Positions 17,070-26,291 are shown, counted from the stretch's first letter. The stretch is 64,000 nucleotides of DNA from Hymenobacter gummosus (GCF_003970915.1 NZ_RXOF01000010.1:62001-126000), one strand, 5' to 3'. Numbers and translations: made by a program. Notes: generated by a model from the sequence alone, not told the origin.

Positions 17070-18755
17070 ATGCTCCTCCCGCGACGAAGACTGCTGCTTA
17101 CGGCCTTGTCGGCCCTGCTGCTCCAACATTCGGCTTCCATCGCACAATCGATTGTGCTGACCAACCCCATCCTGTCGGGCTTCTACCCCGACCCCAGCGT
17201 GATTCGCGTCGGGACGGATTATTACCTGGTCAACTCCACGTTTTCCTACTTTCCGGGCATTCCGGTTTTTCACAGCAAGGACCTCAAGAACTGGAAGCAG
17301 ATCGGCAACGTCATCAGCCGGCCCTCGCAGATGAACTTCCTGGGCGACCGGATGACGCGCGGGCTGTTTGCACCGGCCATCGAGCACCACAACGGCACGT
17401 ACTACGTCACCTGCACCCAAATCGACCACAAGGGCAACTTCGTGGTGACGGCTAAGAGCCCCGCCGGCCCCTGGAGCGACCCGGTGTTTCTGCCCGAGGT
17501 ACGCGGCATCGACCCCTCGCTGTTTTTCGAGGGCGACAAGGCCTACGTCATCTACAACAGCGACCCGCCCGACCGCAAGCCGCTCTACGACGGGCACCGC
17601 TCCATTAAGATCATCGAGCTGGACCCGGTGAAGCTCACGACCGTGGGCGAACCGCAAATCCTGGTCAACGGCGGGGTGGATCTGAGCAAAAAGCCCGTGT
17701 GGATTGAAGGGCCGCACATTATGAAGCGCAACGGCTGGTACTACCTGTACGCGGCCGAGGGCGGCACCTCGGTGAACCACACCGAAGTGGTGTTCCGCAG
17801 CAAGGCGGTGCTGGGGCCGTACGTGCCCTACGAGAAAAACCCCATCCTCTCGCAGCGCGAGCTGCCGCGCGACCGGAAAGACCCGATTACCTCGGCCGGG
17901 CACGCGCAGTTTGTGGACGGGCCCGACGGGAAAACCTACGCCATTTTCCTGGCCGTGCGGCCCTACGAGGGCAACCACTACAACACCGGCCGCGAAACGT
18001 TTATCGTGCCCGTGGAGTGGAAAGACGAGTGGCCGGTGACGGTGCCGGGCCCGGGCGGCGTGCAGTACAGCTACCCGGTCAACTTCCCCGAGGTGAAGCA
18101 GAAAGATGCCCGGCCCCAGAGCGGCAACTTCGGCTACAGCCTCACCTTCGAAAAGCAGCTCGACCCGGCTTTGCTGTTCATGCGCACCGTGGATAGCAGC
18201 AACTTCTCCTTGAGCAAGGCCAACGGCCTTACGCTGAAGCTCAAGCCCGAAACCGTGGCTGAAACCGGCAACCCGGCCTTCGTGGGCAAGCGGCAGCAGC
18301 ACATGTACGGCAGCACCAAAACCGAGCTGAACTTCACGGCCAAAGCCGCCAACGAGTCGGCCGGGCTGGTGGTGTTTCAGGACGAAAAGCACTTCTACTA
18401 CCTCTGCAAATCGGTGGCGGACGGCAAGCCGGTGGTGCAGCTGCTGAAAAGCACCCCCGACGTGAAAAAGACCGAGCCGCTGGCCCAGATGCCGCTCAAA
18501 TCGGCTGGCGGCAAGCTGTGGCTGCGCGTCAACGCGGCGGGCGACAATTACGGCTTCCAGTTTTCGGAGGACGGCAAAACCTGGCAGACGCTCCAGGACC
18601 AGGTGGACGCCCGTTTCCTGAGCACCCAGACGGCCGGCGGCTTTATCGGCTGCGTGATAGGCATGTACGGCACCTCGGCGGGCCAGCCCACGACCAGCAC
18701 GGCCGCCTTCAAGTGGCTGAAGTATGAGGGCAACGACCCGATGTACCGCCAATAA
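17070..18755 (+). CDS. GH43 beta-xylosidase/alpha-L-arabinofuranosidase with C-terminal beta-sandwich
   Basis: The 561-residue protein has a leader (through SIAQ) and a GH43 five-bladed propeller at about 30-330. Catalytic residues are visible: base Asp41 in FYPDPSVIR, pKa-modulating Asp148 in GIDPSLFF, acid Glu213 in VWIEGPHIM. A C-terminal GH43 C2-like beta-sandwich (about 350-550) resembles that of two-domain beta-xylosidases. The likely activity is exo-acting on xylo-oligosaccharides or arabinose side chains. The codons for the end of the signal peptide (17143-17156) contain a perfect palindromic copy of the locus operator, an unusual place. It ends 10 bp before the GH97 start. Confidence 0.87.
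   Translation: MLLPRRRLLLTALSALLLQHSASIAQSIVLTNPILSGFYPDPSVIRVGTDYYLVNSTFSYFPGIPVFHSKDLKNWKQIGNVISRPSQMNFLGDRMTRGLFAPAIEHHNGTYYVTCTQIDHKGNFVVTAKSPAGPWSDPVFLPEVRGIDPSLFFEGDKAYVIYNSDPPDRKPLYDGHRSIKIIELDPVKLTTVGEPQILVNGGVDLSKKPVWIEGPHIMKRNGWYYLYAAEGGTSVNHTEVVFRSKAVLGPYVPYEKNPILSQRELPRDRKDPITSAGHAQFVDGPDGKTYAIFLAVRPYEGNHYNTGRETFIVPVEWKDEWPVTVPGPGGVQYSYPVNFPEVKQKDARPQSGNFGYSLTFEKQLDPALLFMRTVDSSNFSLSKANGLTLKLKPETVAETGNPAFVGKRQQHMYGSTKTELNFTAKAANESAGLVVFQDEKHFYYLCKSVADGKPVVQLLKSTPDVKKTEPLAQMPLKSAGGKLWLRVNAAGDNYGFQFSEDGKTWQTLQDQVDARFLSTQTAGGFIGCVIGMYGTSAGQPTTSTAAFKWLKYEGNDPMYRQ
17142..17157. promoter_or_regulatory. perfect palindromic LacI-type operator inside the GH43 coding sequence
   Basis: GCACAATCGATTGTGC is a 16-bp perfect palindrome whose 14-bp core CACAATCGATTGTG differs by one base from the non-palindromic operator CACAAACGATTGTG found at five other places in this window. 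It lies 73 bp inside the gene, over the signal-peptide cleavage region. Being fully symmetric it may be the strongest binding site. A bound repressor there would act as a roadblock or bind cooperatively with other sites. Chance occurrence of the 14-mer in 64 kb is small but not excluded. Confidence 0.6.
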
Positions 18756-18765
18756 GCATAGCCGT

Positions 18766-20694
18766 ATGCGTTACTTCACCCTGTTTTGCCTGCTCGTGCT
18801 ACCCCTCGGCGCCGCTCGGGCCGCCCAGCCCATCCAGATCAGCAGCCCCGACGGGGCCGTGCGCGTGACGGTGGACCTCACCGCCCAGGGCCAGCCCACC
18901 TACGCCGTGCGCTACGGCCAGACGGAGCTGCTGCAGCCCTCGCGCCTGGGCCTGCAGCTGGCCGGCGCCGACCTCAGCCAAGGCCTGCGCCTGACCCAGG
19001 CCGATAAGGCCACGACCGTCGCCGACGACTACCAAATCAGCACTGACAAGCGCGCCCGCTGCCGCTACCGGGCTACCCGCCGCGTGCTGCACTACGCGGG
19101 CCCGGCCGGCGGGCCGCAGCTCAGCGTCATCTTCCAAGTTTCCGACGACGGCGTGGCGTTTCAGTACCTGATTGAAGGCCAGTCGAAAGACGTGCAGCGT
19201 ATCGAGCAGGAAGCCACCACGTTCCGGCTGCCGGCCAGCGCTAAGGGCTGGCTGCACCCGCACGCCAAGGCCCAGACGGGCTTTGCCAACACCCAGCCCT
19301 CGTACGAGGAAAACTACCAGCGCGGCATTGCGGTCGGCACGCCTTCCCCGATAGGCCAGGGCTGGTCGTTTCCGGCCTTGTTTCAGACTGGCGGGCACTG
19401 GCTGCTGCTGACTGAGGCCGGCATGGCCCGTAACTACTGCGGCAGTCATTTAGCCCACGAATCGGTGGGCGGTGAGTACCAGATTGCCTTTCCGCAGGCG
19501 CCGGAGAAAACCACGCCCGAAGCGGCCCTGCTGCCCGAAAGCCCGCTGCCCTGGCGCACGCCCTGGCGCGTGCTGGTCGTGGGCAAGTCCCTGGCCCCCA
19601 TCGTGGAATCGACCTTGACCACCGACCTGAGCGCGCCGGCCCAGACGGCCGCGCTGCCCACGGCGCCGGGCAAGGCCTCGTGGTCGTGGGTGCTGATGGG
19701 CGACCAGAACACCACCTACGACGTGCAGCGCCGCTTTATCGACTACGCCGCCGATATGCGTTGGCAGTACTGCCTGGTGGATGCGCTCTGGGACAAGCAG
19801 ATCGGCTACGACAAGACGCAGGAGCTGGCCCAGTACGCCCGCTCCAAGAACGTGGGGCTGCTGGTGTGGTACAACTCGAACGGTAGCTGGAACCAGGCCC
19901 CACAGACGCCCACCAACGTGCTGTTCGAGCCCGAAAGCCGGCGCCGGGAGTTTGCCCGCATCAAGCAGATGGGCGTGGTCGGCGTCAAAATCGACTTCTT
20001 CGGCGGCGACGGGCAGTCGTTCATGAACTACTACCAGGACTTGCTGGTCGATGCCGCCGCGGCCGGGCTGCTGGTGAACTTCCACGGCGCCACCCTGCCG
20101 CGCGGCTGGAACCGCACCTACCCCAACCTGATGACGATGGAGGCGGTGAAGGGCTTCGAGTTTCTGACCTTCGACCAGCGCAACACCGACCAAGAAGCCA
20201 CCCACTGCGCCACTTTGCCCTTCACCCGCAACGCGGTGGGCCCGATGGATTTCACGCCGGTGGCGTTTTCGGAAATCCGGGGCAAGCAGCGCCGCACCTC
20301 CAACGCCTTCGAGCTGGCCCTGGCGGTGCTGTTTCAATCGGGCATTCAGCACTACGCCGAGGTGCCCGAGGGCATGACCGCCCAGCCCGCCTACGTGCAG
20401 GACTTCATGCGCAGCCTGCCGCCGCGCTGGGCCGACGTGAAGTACGTCGACGGTTTCCCCGGCGAGTACGCCGTGCTGGCCCGCCAGGCCCCCGACGGCC
20501 GCTGGTACCTGGCCGGCATCAACGGCACGGATGAGCCCAAAACTCTGCAAATCGACCTCGGTAAGCTGGGCCTCTCGGCCGGTACGCTCATCACCGACGG
20601 CGACACCAACCGCAGCTTCCGCACCCAGCCGGTATCGGGCAAAACCCTGAGCCTGATGCTGCCCGCGCGCGGCGGCTTCGTGGTGCGGCCGTAG
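18766..20694 (+). CDS. GH97 glycosidase (retaining type), secreted
   Basis: This 642-residue protein starts at the ATG at 18766, giving the leader MRYFTLFCLLVLPLGAARA; upstream in-frame starts overlap the previous gene. Family GH97 features: N-terminal beta-sandwich (ISSPDGAVRVTVDL), then a TIM barrel with WSWVLMGDQNTTYDVQRRFIDYAADMRW split over two stretches, VGLLVWYNSNGSW, GVVGVKIDFFGGDGQ and NLMTMEAVKGFEF. Asp410 sits at the nucleophile position of retaining GH97 enzymes and Glu459 at the acid/base, so it belongs to the retaining branch (alpha-galactosidase or beta-L-arabinopyranosidase) rather than the inverting SusB alpha-glucosidases. In this locus an arabinopyranosidase or alpha-galactosidase role would fit; substrate is inferred. 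Confidence 0.87.
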   Translation: MRYFTLFCLLVLPLGAARAAQPIQISSPDGAVRVTVDLTAQGQPTYAVRYGQTELLQPSRLGLQLAGADLSQGLRLTQADKATTVADDYQISTDKRARCRYRATRRVLHYAGPAGGPQLSVIFQVSDDGVAFQYLIEGQSKDVQRIEQEATTFRLPASAKGWLHPHAKAQTGFANTQPSYEENYQRGIAVGTPSPIGQGWSFPALFQTGGHWLLLTEAGMARNYCGSHLAHESVGGEYQIAFPQAPEKTTPEAALLPESPLPWRTPWRVLVVGKSLAPIVESTLTTDLSAPAQTAALPTAPGKASWSWVLMGDQNTTYDVQRRFIDYAADMRWQYCLVDALWDKQIGYDKTQELAQYARSKNVGLLVWYNSNGSWNQAPQTPTNVLFEPESRRREFARIKQMGVVGVKIDFFGGDGQSFMNYYQDLLVDAAAAGLLVNFHGATLPRGWNRTYPNLMTMEAVKGFEFLTFDQRNTDQEATHCATLPFTRNAVGPMDFTPVAFSEIRGKQRRTSNAFELALAVLFQSGIQHYAEVPEGMTAQPAYVQDFMRSLPPRWADVKYVDGFPGEYAVLARQAPDGRWYLAGINGTDEPKTLQIDLGKLGLSAGTLITDGDTNRSFRTQPVSGKTLSLMLPARGGFVVRP

Positions 20695-20696
20695 GG

Positions 20697-20740
20697 GCCT
20701 CACCCCCCGGCCCCCTCTCCGAAAAGGAGAGGGGGAGCCT
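20697..20740. repeat. dispersed C-rich palindromic repeat, copy 2
   Basis: Minus-oriented copy: starts GCCTCACCCCCCGGCC and ends GAGGGGGAGCC with a CTCTCC/GGAGAG stem. It begins 3 bp after the GH97 stop codon and is followed by a T-run (gattttttg), so it may double as the GH97 terminator. Confidence 0.75.
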
Positions 20741-20844
20741 GACGATTTTTTGTCTGCTGACTTCTCTGCCGAAGCATTATAAGCGAATTGGCACGCAGGC
20801 TCAAGAAGGCCGCCTGAATGCTGCGAAGCCTCGCTCCTGCTTCG

Positions 20845-20893
20845 CCTGGCTCCCCCTCTCCTTTTCGGAGGGGGGGCCGGGGGGTGAGGCGCA
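20845..20893. repeat. dispersed C-rich palindromic repeat, copy 3
   Basis: Opposite orientation to copy 2 and nearly its reverse complement over about 44 bp, forming an inverted pair with it. A CGCACGCACAATG tail follows, which also follows copy 1 and, in part, copy 5. Confidence 0.75.
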
Positions 20894-20948
20894 ACAACCG
20901 CACGCACAATGTCTCGGCCAGCTCAATGTGGTAAGCCGGAACGAACGC

Positions 20949-20980
20949 AGACGAAGCGGTAGAGATGCTTCGACAAGCGG
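20949..20980. repeat. partial GTCATG-type dispersed repeat
   Basis: ACGAAGCGGTAGAGATGCTT followed by CGACAAGC matches the inner end of the 50-bp arms at 51816-51865 and 51971-52020. The GTCATG end is degenerate here. Confidence 0.6.
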
Positions 20981-21059
20981 ACGTCAGATGAGGCATGACG
21001 CCCTGATAAGCAGAGCAATTCTACTTCTAACTGCCCATCCAGCCCAACGCCCACCAAGC

Positions 21060-22028
21060 ATGAAAGCCACCCTCCTCACCGTCCTACTCGGCTTGCTGAC
21101 TGCTGTTGGTCTGCGGGCCCAGAACCCCATCATCCGCGACGTATTCACGGCCGACCCGGCGCCGCTGGTGTACCACGACACGCTGTTTTTGTACACCGGT
21201 CACGACACGGCTTCGGTGCAGGAAACCAACTACAAGATGCCGGACTGGCGCGTGTACTCCACCACCGACATGGTGCACTGGAAGGATTACGGCACGCGCC
21301 TCTCGGTCCGAACTTTTGCCTGGGCCACCGGGGATGCCTACGCGGCCCAGTGCGTGTACCGCAACGGCAAGTTCTACTGGTTTGTGGCCACGTTTCAGCG
21401 CAACGCGGATCCGAACAACAAGGCCGGCAACCGGGGCGCGGCCATTGGCGTGGCCGTGTCGGCCCGCCCCACCGGGCCGTTCCGGGATGCCATTGGCAAG
21501 CCGTTGATTTCAAACGACATGACCCTGGACCAGAAGCACGGCTGGGACGACATCGACCCGACGGTATTCATCGACGACGACAAGCAGGCCTACCTGTACT
21601 GGGGCAACGGCAGCTGCCGCTGGATGAAGCTCAAGGACAACATGACCGAGCTGGCCGGGCCCATCACCGTCTTCAGGCCCAAAAACTACATCGAAGGCCC
21701 CTGGGTGTACAAGCGCAAAAAGCTCTACTACCTGGTGTACGCCAGCGCCGGCACCAAACCCGAGATGATTGGGTACTGCACGGCTCCCACCGCCACCGGG
21801 CCGTGGACCTACCAGGGCATCATCCAGGGCAACGTGCCCAACAGCGGCACCACCCACCCCGGCATCGTCGACTACAAGGGCAAAAGCTACTTCTTCTACC
21901 ACAACGGCAGCCTGCCCAGCGGAGGCAATTTCCGCCGCTCCGTGTGCGTGGACTACATGTACTACAACCCGGACGGCACCATCAAGCCCATCGTGCAGAC
22001 CACCCAGGGCGTAGCGCCGGTGAAGTAA
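21060..22028 (+). CDS. GH43 beta-xylosidase/arabinofuranosidase, single domain
   Basis: 322 residues from the ATG at 21060, preceded by repeats, with the leader MKATLLTVLLGLLTAVGLRAQ. The GH43 propeller shows NPIIRDVFTADPAPLVYHD (base Asp in TADP), DDIDPTVFIDDD (second Asp) and YIEGPWVYKRK (acid Glu). It is clearly paralogous to the minus-strand GH43 at 53139-54143 and to the truncated GH43 at 24308: all share the TADPA-LV and YLY-GHD pattern. No carbohydrate-binding module. It is followed after 45 bp by the GH67 alpha-glucuronidase. Likely an exo-enzyme on arabinoxylan oligosaccharides; substrate not determined. Confidence 0.85.
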   Translation: MKATLLTVLLGLLTAVGLRAQNPIIRDVFTADPAPLVYHDTLFLYTGHDTASVQETNYKMPDWRVYSTTDMVHWKDYGTRLSVRTFAWATGDAYAAQCVYRNGKFYWFVATFQRNADPNNKAGNRGAAIGVAVSARPTGPFRDAIGKPLISNDMTLDQKHGWDDIDPTVFIDDDKQAYLYWGNGSCRWMKLKDNMTELAGPITVFRPKNYIEGPWVYKRKKLYYLVYASAGTKPEMIGYCTAPTATGPWTYQGIIQGNVPNSGTTHPGIVDYKGKSYFFYHNGSLPSGGNFRRSVCVDYMYYNPDGTIKPIVQTTQGVAPVK

Positions 22029-22073
22029 GCCGCCGGATTATTTGAACGCGGCTTCTCCCTTCGCCTTCCACCT

Positions 22074-24152
22074 ATGAAAACGCTTCTCATTCCCGTTCTT
22101 TTCCTGGGAACAACGCTGGGGCTGCGTGCCGAAGACGGCCACCAGCTCTGGCTACGGGCCCGGGCCACGGCCCCGGTTACGGTCGTACTGCCCGCCCGAA
22201 ACTCCGCCTTGCTGACGACGGCCAGGCAGGAGCTGCAGCTAGGCTGGCAGGGTGCCGCTGGCGCCACCGTCACGCTGAGTCTGAAAAATGACAAGGCCAT
22301 CAGATACGACGGGTTTCGCCTGAGCGCGCGGGGTGTACAGGCCAGCACCGAGCGGGGCCTGCTGTACGGCGTGTTCGAGCTACTGCGGCGCCAGCAAACC
22401 GGCCAGCCGGTATCCGCTGAACCATCCAACCCCTCGTATGAACTTCGTTTGCTGAACCACTGGGACAACCCCGATGGCTCGGTGGAGCGCGGCTACGCGG
22501 GCAAGTCCATCTTCTGGCGCAAGGACAGCGCCCTGGTCGTGACCCCGCGCGACAAAGCGCTGTGGCAGCAGTACGCCCGCGCCAACGCCTCGGTGGGCAT
22601 CAACGGCGCGGTGCTCAACAACGTGAATGCCTCCCCCGTGATACTCTCGGCCGAGTACCTGGGCCGCGTAAAAGCCATTGCCGACGCGCTGCGGCCCTAC
22701 GGGGTGAAAACCTACCTCTCGGTGAAGTTTTCCTCGCCGGTGCTGCTGGGCGGCCTCAAAACCGCCGACCCGCTGGCCCCGGCCGTCGTCAAATGGTGGC
22801 AGGGCAAGGCCCGGGAAATCTACCAGCAAGTGCCGGATTTCGGCGGCTTTCTGGTGAAGGCCAGCAGCGAAGGGCAGCCCGGCCCGCAGGACTACGGCCG
22901 CACCCACGCCGACGGCGCCAACATGCTGGCCGACGCCGTGCGGCCCTACGGCGGCCTGGTGATGTGGCGGGCCTTCGTGTACAGCCCTTCCGATAAGGAC
23001 CGCGCCAAGCAGGCCTACAACGAGTTCGTGCCGCTCGACGGCGAATTCCGCGACAACGTCATCATCCAAGTCAAGAACGGGCCGGTGGATTTTCAGCCCC
23101 GGGAGCCGTTCAGCCCGCTGTTCGGAGCGCTGAAAAAGACGGCCGTCATGCCCGAGCTCCAGATTACCCAGGAGTACCTCGGCCACGCTATCGATCTGGC
23201 CTACCTGGCGCCGATGTGGGAAGAGTGCCTGCAGAGTGACACCTACCAGGCCGGCCCCGGCAGCACCGTGGCCCGCTGCACCAACGGCAGCGTGTACCGG
23301 CAGGCGCACTCAGCCATGGCCGGCGTGTCGAACGTGGGCCTGGACCGCAACTGGACCGGCCACGACTTCGCCCAGGCCAACTGGTACGCTTTCGGGCGAC
23401 TGGCCTGGAACAGCGTCGCCCAAAGCGCCCAGATAGCCGAAGAATGGCTGAAGCTCACCTTCCAGAACGCCGCCGGCGGCGCCCCACCGCCCGCCGATTG
23501 GAATACCCAGTTCCTGACGCCCGTAGCGCAGCTGATGCTGGCCAGCCGCGAGGCCATCGTCGATTACTCCATGCCGCTGGGTTTGCACCACATCATGTCG
23601 GCCACGCACGACCATTACGGGCCCGGCCCCTGGTGGGCGCCCCCCAGAATGCGCGCCGACTGGACGCCGCCCTACTACCACCAGGCCGCCGCCAACGGCG
23701 TGGGCTTCGACCGCACCAAGACCGGCAGCGACGCGGTGAGCCAGTACCAAGAGCCGCTGGCCTCACAGCTCAACGACCCCGCCACCTGCCCCGACCAGTA
23801 CCTGCTCTGGTTTCACCACCTGCCCTGGACTTTCCAGATGAAAAGCGGCCGCACGCTCTGGGACGAGCTGGCCCTGCACTACGACCGCGGCGTGCAGCAG
23901 GTGCGGCAGTTTCAGCGCACCTGGGACCAGGCCCAGCCCTACGTGGACGCCGAACGGTTTGCGGCGGTGCAAAACAAGCTGCGCACGCAGAGTGGTAATG
24001 CGGTGATGTGGAAAGATGCCTGCCTGCTCTACTTCCAGCAGTTCAGCCACCTGCCCATTCCGGCCGCCGTGGAGCCCCCCATGCACACGCTGGAAGCCCT
24101 CATTACCTACGACACGCCGCCCCGCCCCCCGCGTCCCGCCCGCCAGCCCTAA
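22074..24152 (+). CDS. aguA: GH67 alpha-glucuronidase, secreted
   Basis: The 692-residue protein has a short leader (to GLRAEDG) and the three GH67 regions: N-terminal alpha/beta domain, TIM barrel beginning around YELRLLNHWDNPDGSVERGY, and helical C-terminal domain. The catalytic set is intact: acid Glu266 (KASSEGQPGP), Asp339 (GPVDFQPREP) and Glu367 (LQITQEYLGH), with the same spacings (101 and 28 residues) as recalled for the well-studied Cellvibrio enzyme (E292, D365, E393). It removes (4-O-methyl)glucuronic acid from the non-reducing end of xylo-oligosaccharides and so works after GH10. The released glucuronate could feed uxuB/uxuA at the left of the window. It sits 45 bp after a GH43. 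Confidence 0.93.
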   Translation: MKTLLIPVLFLGTTLGLRAEDGHQLWLRARATAPVTVVLPARNSALLTTARQELQLGWQGAAGATVTLSLKNDKAIRYDGFRLSARGVQASTERGLLYGVFELLRRQQTGQPVSAEPSNPSYELRLLNHWDNPDGSVERGYAGKSIFWRKDSALVVTPRDKALWQQYARANASVGINGAVLNNVNASPVILSAEYLGRVKAIADALRPYGVKTYLSVKFSSPVLLGGLKTADPLAPAVVKWWQGKAREIYQQVPDFGGFLVKASSEGQPGPQDYGRTHADGANMLADAVRPYGGLVMWRAFVYSPSDKDRAKQAYNEFVPLDGEFRDNVIIQVKNGPVDFQPREPFSPLFGALKKTAVMPELQITQEYLGHAIDLAYLAPMWEECLQSDTYQAGPGSTVARCTNGSVYRQAHSAMAGVSNVGLDRNWTGHDFAQANWYAFGRLAWNSVAQSAQIAEEWLKLTFQNAAGGAPPPADWNTQFLTPVAQLMLASREAIVDYSMPLGLHHIMSATHDHYGPGPWWAPPRMRADWTPPYYHQAAANGVGFDRTKTGSDAVSQYQEPLASQLNDPATCPDQYLLWFHHLPWTFQMKSGRTLWDELALHYDRGVQQVRQFQRTWDQAQPYVDAERFAAVQNKLRTQSGNAVMWKDACLLYFQQFSHLPIPAAVEPPMHTLEALITYDTPPRPPRPARQP

Positions 24153-24191
24153 TGCCCAGCCAGCAGAAGCAGCAGACCTAAAAAATCGTCT

Positions 24192-24240
24192 GGCTCCCCC
24201 TCTCCTTTTTCGGAGAGGGGGCTGGGGGGGGTGAGGCGCC
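24192..24240. repeat. dispersed C-rich palindromic repeat, copy 4
   Basis: GGCTCCCCCTCTCC with the matching GGAGAGGGGGCTGG arm, ending GTGAGGCGCC. It lies between the GH67 stop and the truncated GH43. Confidence 0.75.
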
Positions 24241-24307
24241 CACCCGCGCCGCTTGCTTCCTCGGCCCCCGCAAGTCGTCCATCTAGCCCTATTCCACCCT
24301 CGCACTC

Positions 24308-24685
24308 ATGCCCAGACTCCTCCCCTATGCGGCCCTGGCTGCGGCCATTGCGCTAGCCGCGCCGGCCCCGCGCAGCTATGGCCAGGCCAACCCCAAGCCG
24401 GGCGAAAACCCCATTCTGCGCGACGTATTCACCGCCGACCCGGCCCCGCTGGTCTACAAGGACCGGGTGTACCTGTACGTGGGCCACGACGAAGCCAAGG
24501 AGGGCCAGATGTTCAACATGAACGACTGGCGCTGCTACTCCTCGTCCGACCTGAAGAACTGGACCGCCCACGGCCCCATCATGCAGGTGCGCGACTTCAA
24601 GTGGGCCACCAAGGACGCCTGGGCCTCGCAGGTGGTGGCGCGCAACGGCAAGTTCTACTTCTACGCGGCAGTACAGGAAGGCTAA
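24308..24685 (+). pseudogene. truncated GH43 (N-terminal third only)
   Basis: The 125-residue frame encodes a leader and the first blade and a half of a GH43 propeller: NPILRDVFTADPAPLVYKD, YLYVGHDEAKEG, then DAWASQVVARNGKFYFYAA, and stops immediately after. The paralogue at 53139-54143 has the same DAWASQVV-GGKFYWYAAVE stretch and continues for about 200 residues with the second Asp and the acid Glu, both missing here. The stop codon is 3 bp before the ATG of the next GH43, suggesting a deletion that removed the rest of this gene and the original spacer. It retains the base Asp only and cannot be active. Confidence 0.8.
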
Positions 24686-24688
24686 CCG

Positions 24689-26263
24689 ATGAAAAACTAC
24701 TTGTTGCTGCTACTGACCGGGCTCAGCGTGCTAGGGCTGCGGCCGGCGGCCCGGGCCCAGGCCCGCAACCCCATAGTGCACGCCGATGTGCCGGACCTGG
24801 CCATGATTCGGGTGGGCAAGACCTACTACATGAGCAGCACCACCATGCACATGAGCCCCGGCGTGCCCATCATGAAATCGACCGACCTGGTGAACTGGCA
24901 GCTGGTGAGCTACGCCTACGACACGCTGACTAGCAACGACGCCATGACGCTGACGGGCGGCAAAAGCACCTACGGGCGCGGCTCCTGGGCCAGCAGCCTG
25001 CGCCTGCACAACGGCAAGTACTACGTCAGCACGTTTGCCCAAACCACGGGCAAGACGCACGTGTATTCCACCAAAAACATCGAGAAAGGGCCCTGGAAAG
25101 CCGTTTCCTTCCGGCCCAGCATGCACGACCACTCGCTGTTTTTCGACGACGACGGCCGCGTGTACATGCTCTACGGCGCGGGCAAAATCCAGCTGGCCGA
25201 ACTCACCGCTGACGTTTCGGGCCTGAAGCCGGGCACCGCGCCGCAAAGCATCATCGACAATGCCAGTGCCCCGGCCGGCCCACCCAGCGCCATCAACCTG
25301 GTGGCCGAAGGCTCGCAGCTGTTCAAAATCAAGGGCAAGTACTACCTCTTCAACATCACCTGGCCCAAGGGCGGCATGCGCACCGTAGTGGTGCACCGGG
25401 CCGATAAAATAACCGGCCCCTACGAAGGCCGCGTGGCCCTGCAGGACCTGGGCGTGGCCCAGGGCGGACTCATCGACACGCCCGAGGGCCAGTGGCACGC
25501 CTACCTGTTCCGCGACTTTGGCGCCGTGGGCCGCATTCCGTACCTGGTGCCGGTGCAGTGGCAGGACGGCTGGCCGGTGCTGGGCAGCCCGGCGGGCAAG
25601 GTGCCCGAAACGCTGCCGCTGCCCACCAACAAGAGCCTGATTCCGGGCATCGTGGCTTCCGACGAATTCAGTCGGCGCAAGGGCGAGGCGGCCCTGCCCC
25701 TGGTGTGGCAGTGGAACCACAACCCCGACAACAAGCTGTGGTCGGTGAGCCAGCGCCCGGGCTACCTGCGCCTGACTACCGGCCGGGTCGATACATCGTT
25801 TGTGCTGGCCCGCAACACGCTCACGCAGCGCACCGTTGGGCCGGTGTGCGCCGGCACCACCGCCCTCGACGTGTCGCACCTGAAAGCGGGCGACTTTGCC
25901 GGGCTCGGGGTACTGCAGCGGCGCTACGGGCTGGTGGGCGTGCAGGCCAGTGCGGGTGGCAAGGCCATCGTGATGGTCAGCGCCGAGTCGGAGAAGCCGG
26001 TGGAGCTGCAGCGCCTGCCGCTCACGCAGGACAAGGTGTACTTCAAAATCGAGTGCGACTTCCAGGACCGCCGCGACGTGGCCACCTTCTTCTACAGCCT
26101 CGACGGCAAGACCTGGCAGCCCATCGGCGGCCCGCTCAAGATGGCCTACACGCTGCCGCACTTCATGGGCTACCGCTTCGGGCTGTTCAACTACGCCACC
26201 CAAAACCCCGGCGGCTACGCCGATTTCGACTATTTCCGCATCACGGATAAGCTGACCAAGTAG
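24689..26263 (+). CDS. GH43 beta-xylosidase-like enzyme with C-terminal beta-sandwich
   Basis: The 524-residue protein has a leader (to ARAQA) and a GH43 propeller (about 25-320): HADVPDLAMIRVG with base Asp36, MHDHSLFFDDDG with Asp147, and LVAEGSQLFKI with acid Glu207. The pattern differs from the FYPDPS type and places it in another GH43 subgroup. A C-terminal beta-sandwich (about 335-520, ending FDYFRITDK) follows. It begins 3 bp after the stop of the truncated GH43, probably as a consequence of that deletion, and ends 28 bp before the frameshifted GH43-CBM6. Activity is probably beta-xylosidase or arabinofuranosidase. Confidence 0.85.
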   Translation: MKNYLLLLLTGLSVLGLRPAARAQARNPIVHADVPDLAMIRVGKTYYMSSTTMHMSPGVPIMKSTDLVNWQLVSYAYDTLTSNDAMTLTGGKSTYGRGSWASSLRLHNGKYYVSTFAQTTGKTHVYSTKNIEKGPWKAVSFRPSMHDHSLFFDDDGRVYMLYGAGKIQLAELTADVSGLKPGTAPQSIIDNASAPAGPPSAINLVAEGSQLFKIKGKYYLFNITWPKGGMRTVVVHRADKITGPYEGRVALQDLGVAQGGLIDTPEGQWHAYLFRDFGAVGRIPYLVPVQWQDGWPVLGSPAGKVPETLPLPTNKSLIPGIVASDEFSRRKGEAALPLVWQWNHNPDNKLWSVSQRPGYLRLTTGRVDTSFVLARNTLTQRTVGPVCAGTTALDVSHLKAGDFAGLGVLQRRYGLVGVQASAGGKAIVMVSAESEKPVELQRLPLTQDKVYFKIECDFQDRRDVATFFYSLDGKTWQPIGGPLKMAYTLPHFMGYRFGLFNYATQNPGGYADFDYFRITDKLTK

Positions 26264-26291
26264 CCACGCAGGCGGGAAAGCTCCTCAAGCC

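Larger units (their letters stand above)
20695..21059. other. gene-free spacer with two oppositely oriented dispersed repeats
   Basis: The 365-bp gap contains two copies of the C-rich palindromic repeat facing each other (20697-20740 and 20845-20893) with about 100 bp between them, then a partial GTCATG-type repeat at 20949-20980. No gene is visible. The arrangement looks like a REP doublet. Confidence 0.6.
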
